Shown here in pieces: positions 1 to 9,752 of a stretch of DNA of 64,000 nucleotides. The DNA is from Triatoma infestans (Eukaryota > Arthropoda > Insecta > Hemiptera > Reduviidae). The translations under genes and the position numbers were made by a program. Position 1 is the stretch's first letter; every line of letters starts with the position of its first letter. Under the pieces are notes generated by a model. It searched no databases. It was not told where the DNA came from and saw only the letters and a list, made by a program, of their open reading frames with translations. Location: the NCBI GenBank assembly GCA_011037195.1, contig JAAEAF010014540.1, forward strand, positions 1 to 64,000, given 5' to 3'.

Positions 1-887
1 GCGTAAAAATCGATGAAATCGCTTCAGAGATAAGAATCAGCCTTCGAAGTGCTTATACCAATATCACAGAGCAACTTGGCTTCAGAAAAATCTGTGCTCG
101 AAAGGTTCCGTAGTTACTGATACCACAAATCAAAAAGAAGTCAGTTTACAAATCACTGAGAGGCTTTTGAATCAATTCCGGCAGGAAGGGGAGTTTTTTT
201 GAGCCGCATTGTGACATGTGATGAGACGTGGGTGCACCACTTCACGCCGGAATAAAAAATGGCGATTAGGGAGTGGCGAAAAAAGATGAAGCATTCCCTG
301 AGAAGGCAAAAATCCGTCTCTCGGCCGGAAAAGTGCTGGCGACTGTTTTTTTGGGACTGGAGGGGAGTTTTACTCGTTGACTTTCTACTCGATCGACGCA
401 CAGTAAATTCCGCCTACTTCTGCCAGCTGTTGGAGTCAGCGAAAGCCGCCTGCAGAACCAAATGACGGGGTATCCCAACCAGAGATGTCCTCCTCCTACA
501 TGACAACGCCAGGCCTCAAACGGCGACTTTGACAAAGGACAAATTGGTCGAACTGCATTGGAAAACCCTTGAACATCCTCCCTACAGTCGAGATTTATCT
601 CCCAGTGACTACTTCTTGTTTGGGCCCTTCAAAGAAGCATTGGGAGGAAAACGGTTTGCAAAAAACGATCAAGCTGTCGAAGATTTCGTGCGCAATTGGC
701 CGATGAGTCTACTTCAAAACTTCTTTGAAAAAGGGATCTTCAAACTTCCAAGACGCTGGGAAAAATGTGTAAAATGAAGAGTGTAAAGGAGACTATGTTG
801 AAAAATATTAAATATGTTTTTTTGTAATTTCTTATCATAAATAAAAATATATAAAAAAAAGTCCGGTTTATATTTGACTCATTCTCG
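1..887 (+). pseudogene. mariner transposase relic, left end outside window
   Basis: This is a decayed Tc1/mariner transposase read in several frames. Bases 1-117 encode a helix-turn-helix piece ending in GFRKICARKVP. Around 211-235 comes CDETWVHHF with the first catalytic Asp. Around 495-525 is LLHDNARPQTA with the second Asp, and around 583-630 is YSRDLSPSDYFLF with the third. The last two aspartates are separated by 34 residues (D34D), as in classical mariners. Stops and frameshifts near 110-260 and 465 break the frame. The right terminal repeat ends ACTCATTCTCG at 887 and is followed by TA, the expected target dinucleotide. The 5' end lies outside the window. It sits inside a family A repeat that continues at 890. 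It differs clearly in sequence from the other mariners in this window. Confidence 0.88.
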
Positions 888-1262
888 TATCATCTAAATA
901 GTATTAATTGGAATTAACTGTGTTGCCATAATTCCGAGCTTGAAGAAAATCGTTAGACTAATGTGCGTTTTCCACCTAAAATCCTACGGATTTCATTGAA
1001 TTTTGTTTAATAAACATGCAGAAACCTATCCGCATTTGTTTGAAATTTCTTTCCGGAGAAGATTTGACGGAGGAGGGAGGTTATGGCTTTCCTTAAAAAA
1101 TGTCCATTTTTATTAAATTTAGATTCCTCCCATTTGTTTTAAAAATTGATGACAAATAAACGTTTTGTAAAAAATTGTCAATGAAGGAAATTTTGTGAAT
1201 TATAAAACAATGTAAACTGCAATGAGAGAAGGTCGTGTGAGTATTTCACACCAGAAGTTTTT
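888..1262 (+). repeat. Family A repeat, 3' portion
   Basis: This matches the later subunits of the family A dispersed repeat. It starts in the words TCATCTAAATA and ATTCCGAGCTTGAAGAAAATCG and ends with the hairpin-like GTGTGAGTATTTCACACCAG. The mariner at 1-887 interrupts it on the left. It is diverged from the 40-62 kb copies. Confidence 0.7.
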
Positions 1263-1690
1263 TGAAATGTTGTTTCCATGATTTCATTTTTGGCATTACT
1301 GATGGCATTCTTGAAAATTCTTCAAGAATTCTCTGTCTCAACAGAAAATAAAAGTCTTTAATAGAAAATACGTATTGCTCCACAATTCTGTTTGACAAAA
1401 CTTAGTTTAACCCCGCCTCTATTGTCTTTATCAATTTGTGTAGCCGGCAAAACTTTTAGCCAACCATGCCAAAAAAAAAAAAGCACCGCCTTAATTTTCT
1501 TTCACTGCTTTTACCGGCTTAACTATATCTTGACACCTGTTCCTTTTTTTCAAACCGGGATCTGTATCTTACCGATCTGCCTTCTTACTGTTTCCATTAA
1601 ATCCCCCCCAATAATTGTTGTGGGGTTGGTTCCGCAGAGTTGGAAAGCATCAAAGATATTTTCTATGATTGCCCGCTTCTTTTTTGTGGT

Positions 1691-1730
1691 CATCGACCGG
1701 TTTCGGGCGTTCGTTCATCATCAGTATGCG
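1691..1730 (-). ncRNA. degraded hammerhead-like motif, minus strand
   Basis: This is the same motif as at 1841-1878, on the opposite strand. CTGATGA and GAAACCGGTC followed by GATG are kept. The 5' side of stem II has changed to GAACG and no longer pairs fully with CGCCC, so it is probably inactive. Confidence 0.4.
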
Positions 1731-1840
1731 TTTGTCAAACACTGTGATAACATAGATTTGCACAGAGCAAATTTAATGAATCAGTGTATAAACTAAATTT
1801 ACTCTGTGCAAATCTATGTTAGCACACTGTTTGACAAACA

Positions 1841-1878
1841 CATCCTGATGATGGGCGAACGCCCGAAACCGGTTGATG
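1841..1878 (+). ncRNA. hammerhead-ribozyme-like motif (PLE terminal repeat)
   Basis: Parts in order: CATC (stem I, 1841-1844), CTGATGA core (1845-1851), one extra T, stem II GGGCG-AA-CGCCC (1853-1864), GAAA (1865-1868), the self-complementary ACCGGT (1868-1873), U at the cleavage position (1874), then GATG (1875-1878), which pairs with CATC. Hammerhead ribozymes are known in Penelope-like elements. Here stem III could form only between two molecules, because ACCGGT leaves no loop. The extra base between CTGATGA and stem II departs from the consensus and may lower activity. Confidence 0.6.
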
Positions 1879-2027
1879 AACACAAAAAGAAGCACGCTAC
1901 CTCTGATGCCTCCACGGAAAATATCTCTGATGCCCCAATAATATTTAATAAAATCTAACACAACTTAGCCACCTAGAACAACTTTATTTCTGGAAAATGT
2001 TTCAAATAAAAGTGATAGGCTTGTATA

Positions 2028-2669
2028 TGTTGGGCGCAAAGCCCGAAAACGGGCATTGGTCGAATTTTTCGCCCAAATCTAGGATTGGTCGTTTTAAAAC
2101 GACCAAAGCCCGAATTTGAGTTCAATTTCGAACTTTGGCCCTTTATAAACAGCCAAACTTAGGATTGTGCAATTAGTAAACGACCAAAGTTCATTTCAGC
2201 TAGTTTTTGGAGAAAACTGTACAATTTAACGCATGCGTAGTGAGAATTAGGATACTCAGCCTGAACGTTGTGCTGGGTCAATGTACACGTATCCTCTCTT
2301 TTACGATGTCTATTGTTAATGAAGCCGAGTTTCTATTGGTGTTAAATGCTTACATGCAGAAAGGTGACTCGAATAATAATATATTCTTGCTTACTTCTGT
2401 TAAGTTCAATGAATTACTATTAGAAATAAAAGCTTCGCTATGTAAAAAGAGACAGGGAGAACCATTTACATCGCTGGATTTTCGACGATACTTAAAATAC
2501 TATTCAATTTTGATCGTTTACTAATTGCATAATCCTAGGTTTGGCTGTTTATAGATGGCCAAAGTTCGAAATTGAACTCAAATTCGGGCTTTGGTCGTTT
2601 TAAAACGGCCAATCCTAGGTTTGAGCAAAAAATTCGACCAATGGCCATTTTCGGGCTTTGCGCCCAGCA
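2028..2669. mobile_element. 642-bp long-TIR DNA transposon, 4-bp TSD
   Basis: Terminal inverted repeats of about 157 bp (2028-2186 and 2512-2669) begin TGTTGGGCGCAAAGCCCG and TGCTGGGCGCAAAGCCCG when each is read inward. Each TIR contains smaller palindromes such as CGTTTTAAAACG. Tetranucleotide TATA flanks both sides (2024-2027 and 2670-2673), which fits a 4-bp target duplication. The flanks join into a family A-like sequence, so this is an insertion. TGT termini and a 4-bp duplication recall the Ginger/TDD superfamily, but that assignment is tentative. Confidence 0.75.
2306..2524 (+). CDS. small ORF within the long-TIR element
   Basis: A 72-codon ORF starts MSIVNEAEFLLVLNAYM and ends in the right TIR. 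It opens further upstream without an ATG. It is Leu/Lys-rich, with possible helical segments (EFLLVLNAYMQKG; FNELLLEIKASLCKKRQGE). It may be the N-terminal remnant of the transposase of an autonomous parent, because it fills the whole space between the TIRs. I cannot name a domain with confidence. Confidence 0.35.
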   Translation: MSIVNEAEFLLVLNAYMQKGDSNNNIFLLTSVKFNELLLEIKASLCKKRQGEPFTSLDFRRYLKYYSILIVY

Positions 2670-2673
2670 TATA

Positions 2674-3100
2674 TGTAGAGGCTAGTTTAATCTGATTTAA
2701 TAGGTTAGAGAAGAGAGAAGTATTAAGATACTTTATCATGTATTAAGTATTAAGATACTTTAGTATGTTTTAGAGAAGAGACAAGTATTATGATATATGT
2801 AACAAGAAGTCACCACTGTTTACAATAAACATATGCAATTAAATATTTAGCTAGATTGATTTAAACTCAAATGTTTAAACACTTATAACTGGCACTGATA
2901 TTATCTCTCGAATGAATGACTGGTTGAATGCCTGGAAATCGACTCATGAAATAATGCTCCCCTTGGTAGTTAAAACCTGTCCTTTATATTTGATTTCTAG
3001 GAAGGGGTTAAAAGAGAATTAGTGGCCATGTTCACCGACCTCTCTTGTAACGGTGTCTTGTACCTGGATTTTACCTAATAAATCTTGTATTTTTGTACAG
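2674..3100. other. AT-rich intronic sequence, nothing assigned
   Basis: There is a short duplicated phrase, GTATTAAGATACTTTA, around 2720-2765 and 2745-2765. I see no ORF, TIR or tail. Confidence 0.4.
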
Positions 3101-3690
3101 TAAATTAGTGTCACTAATTAAATCGATTAGATTTTCATAATCACTTATTCTAAAGTCTGTTGGCTGTAAATCTATAAATCTATAAATCCTCAATCTATAC
3201 CAGAGAGTGAGTAGCTTCTGTGTAGCAAACATGTTCAAACGTGTCGTAGCATTTAAATCCGTATAAGATTTATATTAATTTTCATAATTTTTTACGTACC
3301 GCTGTAGATTGTTTAGGAAACGCTGATCTAGAGTAAGCTTAAATTTAATTCAACGACAACACGTGAATATGCTAGCAAATTCGCTCACTAATCTATCTGC
3401 TCGTTCGTTTTTTACACATTTCAGAGGTAGTTATACAGTGGTACCAAGAAATGATGATTGGTAAAATTGAAGAAGAAAACAGAAAAATTCTTTTTTGTAC
3501 TATATACACAAATTATATTTAACAAACTTTGTGAGGAGGAGAAAGAGTAAATATAGGTTAGAGTGATTGAACGTAGAGTGATGAAGTTAGCTGGTGATGT
3601 AGAATAGTAGCATTGGTTCAATTTATTGAGTTATACACTCTTGATCTGCCCGCAAGGGGTATCTGTTGTATGCAGTTACTTGGGGGTGTA
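3101..3690 (+). repeat. Repeat B, copy 1
   Basis: About 590 bp are closely repeated in direct orientation at 7239-7835. The copies start at AATTAGTGTCACTAATTAAA and run through GGTATCTGTTGTATGCAG. The right half, from about 3385 (CACTAATCTATCTG), is also present inverted at about 6240-6560. The unit is therefore composite: the left half occurs twice and the right half three times. It holds no coding capacity. Confidence 0.75.
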
Positions 3691-4367
3691 GCCATCTTGC
3701 CTTTACTAATATTTTTAAAATAAATTTTTTTAATATAATTTCTTGCATCTCAAAACTAAAAAAAAATTATCATTTAACTCTCTTTCTAGAAAATTACGAA
3801 AAACTTTAGATAACTTAAATCATATTAATGACAATTGTAAGTATAACAAAATCTATTATATTAAAAGTTAATATGATATAATTAAAAATATAGTTTTAAT
3901 AAGGCATTGCAAATTACTTGCTACTTAATGTTCCCACTACAGATTTTTGTTGGAAGGAAAAAATGTATTATGCAAAAATTATATTGAGTTATTTTTTTTA
4001 AATTTATTATATTTTTTTTTTTTGTCTTTTACATTTTTTTTTTTACATTTATTATACCTGAGGGAAAATTTTCCGGCTAAATTAGCAAGTAGCCGCCCTT
4101 GACCGTGATTGGTTTCTGCTCGGTAAATCGCTTCACTCAACTGAAATAATTTCCACTTCACAAGCCTTATGGGGGAAAAAAAAAAAATGTAAGAAAAGTA
4201 AATATATCGATCGATAAAGTATGTTTTGGATATTTTCAGGCATTTTCATTATAAACACAAAAAAAAAAAAAAAAAGCTGGTGTGACACACATTCATATGA
4301 CTTTCTTATATTTCTGTTATTTTCAATAACCTGTAAAATGATAAATTTTCTTTAAAGTTAAATCTTA
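3691..4367. other. AT-rich intronic sequence with poly-A/T runs
   Basis: Several A or T homopolymers lie near 4010-4050, 4180 and 4258-4275. No gene or mobile-element end is recognised. Confidence 0.4.
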
Positions 4368-4369
4368 TA

Positions 4370-5226
4370 CAGGGTGTCCCATTTAAATGGCCTACTTTTG
4401 TAATAACGAAGAAAGATATCAAAAAAGTGAACATAACTTTTGTTGAAGTATCTGCGCTCTAGTTTTTGATAATGTTAATGTTATTTGATTTTATTGCCGC
4501 CTTACACCTGAAATCGGAGATTGAAAGTGGCGATTTCCTTTTGACCCCCACTTTTTACTACTGTATTAGAAACTACTAAAAAAAAATTAAGAATAATGCC
4601 GTTAATTTCACTTCAATATTTCAAATCGTTGCCGAGATATTCAATCATAAAAGATTAAATTTTCGTCGTTTTTTTCCCCCCTATTTCTTTGTTTCATAAA
4701 CTAAAATTAAAAGCGGATTTTCCTATTAATTTCGAATAAATAAGAAAGTTCAAATGCTGACAACACTTAAAACCTATTTTAGAACCATAACAGACTTAAA
4801 AATCACATAAAACATCATTAAAACAAAACAATTTTCCAGTTTATTTAGAAAAATTGATAAAAAAAAAAAAAAAAGCATTTCCTATTTATTCAAAATGACC
4901 TCATCGGCTTAACAACCGGCACAAGCGCAGTCGCTGCCCAACAGATAAAGTTGCTAACCGTATTATGTCTGCCGGAATTACTAAGCAGATTTGGATTAAG
5001 CCTTCTCTAAGTGTGCTTCTGGAGTTGTTGGTTCTTTGACATAAATTTTTTCTTTGAGATATCCCCCACCAAAAAAAAAATTCAAGACGGGTGGTTAAAT
5101 CTGGCTATCTGGCGAGGAGAAAAGTGAATGAGATGTTCAGTAGCCGTTGGATCGAGAGACAGGGACCGGTAAGCTGGCCTTCCAGATCGCCAGATTTAAC
5201 CCCTCTTGAATTTTTGGGACGCCCTG
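4370..5226 (+). mobile_element. deleted foldback element with mariner-like core
   Basis: The ends CAGGGTGTCCCA (4370) and TGGGACGCCCTG (ending 5226) are inverted and flanked by TA (4368-4369 and 5227-5228). The left arm matches 49826-50300, the left arm of a longer relative. A short remnant near 5180-5215 reads WPSRSPDLTPLEFL, a typical C-terminal motif of insect mariner/Tc-type transposases that contains the third acidic residue. The right arm has been lost, leaving 857 bp. Confidence 0.7.
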
Positions 5227-5229
5227 TAT

Positions 5230-5626
5230 ATTTGTTCCAACATTATATATCCCCAATATAGAGGTGGTAGTGGGATAAGTACCTAACTACTACCAGCTAG
5301 ATGTACAGATACACAAGTGATTATATTCTGGCCCAGTAGAGTGTTTCTGGCACCAAAAACACTGAACCGATTGCATATTTGAAATTTAAGGCCACAAACT
5401 CCGTACAACTATTCAGAATCCATTTTTCTTTAGGGGATAATGTTAAATAAAAGTGATACGTTTATATCTGTGCAATTAGCATACCAAGCTTCAAGAAAAT
5501 CGTTGGAGACGTTTTCGAGAAAATTCTAAAAAAACTCCAAAATCTACTCTTTAAAGCCGCATGCATATTCTTTTACCGGATTTTCTTGAAAATTTGGAAT
5601 TTTATCCTTGTTTTCAATGATATTGA
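5230..5626 (-). repeat. Family A-like fragment, minus strand, diverged
   Basis: Around 5435-5530 the words AATAAAAGTGATACG, CAAGAAAATCGTTGG and TTTTCGAGAAAA are the complements of family A phrases. Bases 5230-5400 show nothing I can assign. Confidence 0.45.
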
Positions 5627-5777
5627 TGTAATAGAATCAAAAGAGAGGGATCCATAGCAAAGAGAGAGGGGGACAAAAATGATAGGACCACTCTCTCGGA
5701 CTAGAATGGGAGAAACTGCTTACATACAGCGACGGGAGATATACGGGATATATAGATAGCAGAGTTCACTCAGCTTT

Positions 5778-6561
5778 CTGCTAAAAGCACTTTTATAGAC
5801 TTCTTAGAGCTCACCAGTTAGACACACTAGCATAATCAACCGGTAGAACGATCAAGAGTAGATGTAGATTGTAATTGACTACACTGCGGCCTGAAAGATC
5901 TATTGTGCCCCCGAGGCCTTCTCAGGGCATTGCTGGCCTCCAAGCAGTGTTCTCTAGCTACAGACAATGCTGCCCATCACCGGGCAGTAGTTGTAGAGGC
6001 TGCTAGGAAGAGAAAATCTAAGGGCAGCATGATGGGTTTGAACCCGGGACCCTCCGCATTGCTAGTCCAGCGCGTTACCACTGAGCTAATCCTTTTCTTG
6101 TCTCTTGTCTTAGGCCAATTAACTAGGGACGGAGACCCTAGTTTGTGTACTTTTGTTGTCCTTGTCTGTAAAGAGTAGAGTGTATGTAGTTTAAGTGTAT
6201 TGTGTACTGTTCTGACGAAGGGCATGGAGTACTGAGCTGTGGTAACCCGTGGGGTCGCTACTCCCCAAGTAACTACATGCAACAGATACCCCTTGCCGGC
6301 AGTTCAAGAGTATATAGCTCAACAAGTTGAACCAACACTACTATTCTACATCACCTGCTAACTTCATCACTCCACGTTCAATCACTCTAACCTACATTTA
6401 CTCTTTCTCCACACAAACTTCGTTAAATATAATTTGTGTATATAGTACAGAAAAGAATTTTCTGTTTTCTTCTTCAATTTTACCAATCACCATTTCTTGC
6501 TACCACTGTATAACTACTTCTGAAATGTGGACAAAACGAACGGGCAAATAGATTAGTGGGC
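5778..6561 (-). repeat. insert in LTR, inverted copy of 7524-8330
   Basis: This segment is the inverse of about 7524-8330. It runs from AGCTTTCTGCTAAAAGCACT to AATAGATTAGTGGG on this strand. It contains a SINE-like block (5915-6092) and, toward its right end, the second half of repeat B. It may be an independent element or a longer LTR variant. The LTRs at 9.75 and 25.2 kb lack it. Confidence 0.65.
5915..6092 (-). mobile_element. tRNA-derived SINE (family S), minus strand
   Basis: On the minus strand, GGATTAGCTCAGTGGTAACG carries an RNA polymerase III A box, and GGGTTCAAACCC sits at the B-box position with one change. The SINE body follows (CTTAGATTTTCTC; CTGCCCGGTGATG). There is no poly-A tail, because the body runs into the flanking insert. 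A SINE is favoured over a tRNA gene since the same body recurs five more times in the window. Confidence 0.75.
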
Positions 6562-6785
6562 AGTCAGAACGTGTCATTTACCTTACTCTGTATCTCTCTA
6601 TCATTTTCTATTATTTTAGTGTAAAGTCAAAGCAGTCAGTGTCACTAATAACATTGTTGTACAGTATTCAGCTATTTCTAGTTGATTAATCTAAACCAAA
6701 CCATTTTCTCTCCTTCATCATACCGATTATATTAATATTATATAGGTGGTGGAACCATATATTATATTGAAATCGTATTTTACAG

Positions 6786-7110
6786 GGAAGGTTAATGTTA
6801 CTGTTCTCTCAGAACCACCCCCAAAAAGTCATCTTTTCCAGGTGAATATTTCCTATAAAAGTGATAGGTATTTATGTGTATACATAGTATACGAAGTTTA
6901 AAGAAAATCGTTGGAGCCATTTTCGAGAAAAAGTGAAAGAAAAAATAATCAGTAAAGGCGCAGTTTCCGTTGATGGATTTTGGCCGCAACTTACTTACTC
7001 TTACTACGCGTAAGAGAAAGTAAAAATCTGCATTGAAAAACACTTGCACAACATTTTATTACCGCAGTAAATATAAATTATAAAATTGATAAATGTCCTT
7101 AACTTGAAAT
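6786..7110 (-). repeat. Family A fragment, minus strand
   Basis: The complements of family A subunit words are present: AGAACCACCCCCAAAAAG, AAGAAAATCGTTGGAGCC and TTTTCGAGAAAAAGTGAAAG, followed by AGAGAAAGTAAAAATCTG. The SINE at 33811 is inserted in a similar sequence. Confidence 0.55.
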
Positions 7111-7238
7111 TTTTATAGAAAATGACACAAACAAAAATATTATAGTGATATAGACGACACATGTTGGTTTGCTGCTCTGTTTAGAAATCAGTCTAGAAAT
7201 TTTTTTTAAATATAATTTTGTTTGTATTTTTATTTGTA

Positions 7239-8340
7239 AATTAGTGTCACTAATTAAATCGATTAGATTTTCATAATCACTTATTCTAAATAAAGTCTGT
7301 TGGCTGTAAATCTACAAATCTATAAATCCTCAACCTGTACCAGAATGAATAGCTTCTGTGTAGCAAACATGTTTTTAAACCTGTCGTAGCATTTAAATCC
7401 GTATAAGATTTATATTAATTTTCATAATTTTTGACATACCGCTGTAGATTGTTTAGGAAACGCTGATCTAGAGTAAGCTTAAATTTAATTCAACGACAAC
7501 ATGTGAACATGCTGGCAACTTAGCCCACTAATCTATCTGCCCGTTCGTTTTTTACACATTTCAGGGGTAGTTATACAGTGCTAGCAAAGAAATGATGATT
7601 GGTTTTTACTAAGAAAAAGAAGAAAACAGAAAATTTTTTTATGCACTATATACACAAATTATATTTAATGAACTTTGTGAGGAGAAAGAGTAAATATAGG
7701 TTAGAGTGATTGAACGTAGAGTGGTGAAGTTAGCTTGGTGATGTAGAATAATATGCGTTGGTTTAACTTATTGACCTATATACTCTTGATCTGCCCGCAA
7801 GGGGTATCTGTTGTATGCAGTTACTTGGGGAGTAGCGACCTCACGAGTTATCACAGCTCAGTACTCCTTGCACTTCGTCAGAACAGTACAAAATACACTT
7901 AAACTACATACACTCTAGTCTTTACAGACAAGGACAAACACAGTACACAAACTAGGGTCTCCGTCCCTAGTTAATTGGCCTAAGCCAAGAGAGAAGGAAA
8001 GGATTAGCTCAGTGGTAGCGCGCTGGACTAGCAATGCGGAGGTTCCCGGGTTCGAATCCAGCATGCTGCCCTTAGATTTTCTCTTCCTAGGAGCTCTACA
8101 ACTACTGCCCGGTGATGAGCAGCGGTGTCTGTAGCTACAGAACACTGCTTGGAGTCCAGTAATGCACTGAGAAGGCTCTGGTGGCACAATCGATCTTTCA
8201 GGTCGCAGTGTAATCCCCTTCAACATCTACATCTACTCTTGATCGTTCTAACAGTTGATTATGCTAGTGCGCCAATCTGCGAGTTCTAGAAGTCTATAAA
8301 AGTGTTTTTAGCAGAAAGCTGAGTGCAATCAGTTGATTGC
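7239..8340 (+). repeat. Repeat B copy 2 joined to SINE-bearing segment
   Basis: Bases 7239-7835 repeat 3101-3690 directly. Bases 7524-8330 repeat 5778-6561 in inverted orientation. With the 5.8-6.6 kb copy this makes an imperfect inverted repeat of about 780 bp with a spacer of about 960 bp. No ORF in it looks coding. Confidence 0.7.
8001..8185 (+). mobile_element. tRNA-derived SINE (family S)
   Basis: The head GGATTAGCTCAGTGGTAGCG has a clear A box and GGTTCGAATCC a perfect B box. The body words CTTAGATTTTCTCTTCCTAG, GGTGATGAGCAG and GCACTGAGAAGGCTC match the other family S copies. Its end merges into the flanking repeat with no A tail, as in the 5.9 kb copy. Confidence 0.8.
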
Positions 8341-9752
8341 TTGTAGTAAGCAGTTTTTTCTCTTGCAGCGTAGCTCTTAGAGAGTTATGTTGTAGACCCC
8401 TCAATAATAGGAAGCTCTTGAATAATTATACCTTTTTTATGCCTTGTAGACTTCTTCGATGGTCTTTTTGTACTCATTAAATGTGTTTTCTTGACTTGTG
8501 AAACACAGAGAATATCAGGCTTTTATACGACTTTTCCACATCTTCTATGGATAAGCTTAGTTCAAAAGTTGCAGCTCATTCTTTCGCATAGTCGGTAGGA
8601 GTGACAGATAAAGGTGCGCGCAATGCGATGATTACCGTTAGAGGTGAATTACCTCAAACGGGGAACTTCCATTACTACTTATCTAGATGTATCTAGCGCC
8701 TAAATAAACTCTTATAAATTGGGGGATTAATCTTGTTTCAACTACTACTATTCATCTTAGTACAAACAAAATTTGCTTTAGGCTACAGCTAATAAATTAA
8801 ATAACAAAGTTGAAACATTAATAAATAAATATATAAATAAAAAATGCATTGAAATTTTGAGTATCATGTTAGAACAGTTTAAAGTGATGAAAATTTTAGT
8901 AGAAAACTTAAGAGTTTCTTAAAATTTTCAATATTGATGTTTAACTATAATAATAATAAAATAAAAAGGGATGGGCTGTAAACATTGACAGAAATGTGAC
9001 TAAAAATGGCCGCAAGGTTTGCTTGCTTGTTACTAGTAGAGGTAAACTTTAAACTCTTATAATATGCTTGAATATTATTCATTTTTTAGACTGATTTAGG
9101 TAGTCTTACATAGTGTTGTTTCCTCTTTTAAAAGAGCCCGGTTTTGTTATTAAATATTCTTTCAAGCATACCCACCTACGTATACACGAAGAGCAGCTAC
9201 TAGTCTACCTATATAGTTCAAACAAGCTTGTTCTCTCTTACTAACTTGTATAGCAACCAAGCGAAGAGAGTTTATAGTCTGTTGTCTGGTAAAGAGTACT
9301 AAGCAACTTATTATTGTATATATAATAGAATATAGGAAGAGAGAGAGGGAGAGAGGGAAAAGTATAAGTAATTTTAACTTTGTTTCATACTTTTGTTATA
9401 GAATATAACGTACACTTTGTTCGTTTATTACAGAAAATTTATTTTTATAGAATAATCTTTTATTAACATAGTATTAATAATTTTTCTACTTTAAATTAGT
9501 TTCTCTTTTATTATTAGTTTTTTTTTATTATTGGTTTATTTTTATTTACTTTCTTTTACAAGTAAGTAAGTAAGAAGAATTGTTCGATATTTAATCTAAA
9601 TTCAAATTTCTGCCAACGGCAAACAATAATTATATTTGGAGGTGGGTATTATACTACTACCTTGATAATAATTTACTAATTTATTAGGCTGTGTCCTAAG
9701 AGTAGAGACGGGATAAAATATGCATTCTCTCATCTCTCAGTCAGTCAGTCGC
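8341..9752. other. intronic sequence without assigned element
   Basis: It is AT-rich with a GA-rich tract (AGAGAGAGAGGGAGAGAG, about 9338-9357). I see no supported ORF, TIR or tail. Confidence 0.4.

Larger units (their letters stand above)
1605..1960. mobile_element. Penelope-like terminal repeats, head to head
   Basis: Two diverged copies of a Penelope-like terminal repeat face each other. The left copy (about 1610-1790) reads on the minus strand and the right copy (about 1790-1960) on the plus. They share the run TTTGCACAGAGCAAATTTA (as its complement on the other arm), GTTTGACAAAC, and the hammerhead-like core followed by CACAAAAAGAAGC. The same sequence closes the PLE at 31260-33470 and occurs again at 38.1 and 44.9 kb. 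That link to an RT-bearing copy is why I assign these fragments to a PLE. Confidence 0.7.
5627..6731 (+). mobile_element. solo LTR (family L1), interrupted
   Basis: It starts TGTAATAGAATC and ends CCGATTATA, as in the intact LTR at 25238-25527. Shared inner words are GGACCACTCTCTCGGACTAG, CAGCGACGGGAGATA and GTGTCATTTACCTTAC. A segment of about 780 bp (5778-6561) separates the two halves, between GAGTTCACTC and CAGTCAGAACGTG. No internal gag or pol sequence adjoins it, so it is a solo LTR. Confidence 0.75.

Noticed and set aside
153..535. Minus-strand ORFs at the left edge
   Set aside because: They are shadows of the plus-strand mariner transposase relic.
8001..8072. Functional tRNA gene (A and B boxes present)
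   Set aside because: The box-bearing sequence is followed by a body repeated at 5.9, 25.8, 38.2, 55.4 and 56.2 kb, and the acceptor stem does not close. It is a SINE head.
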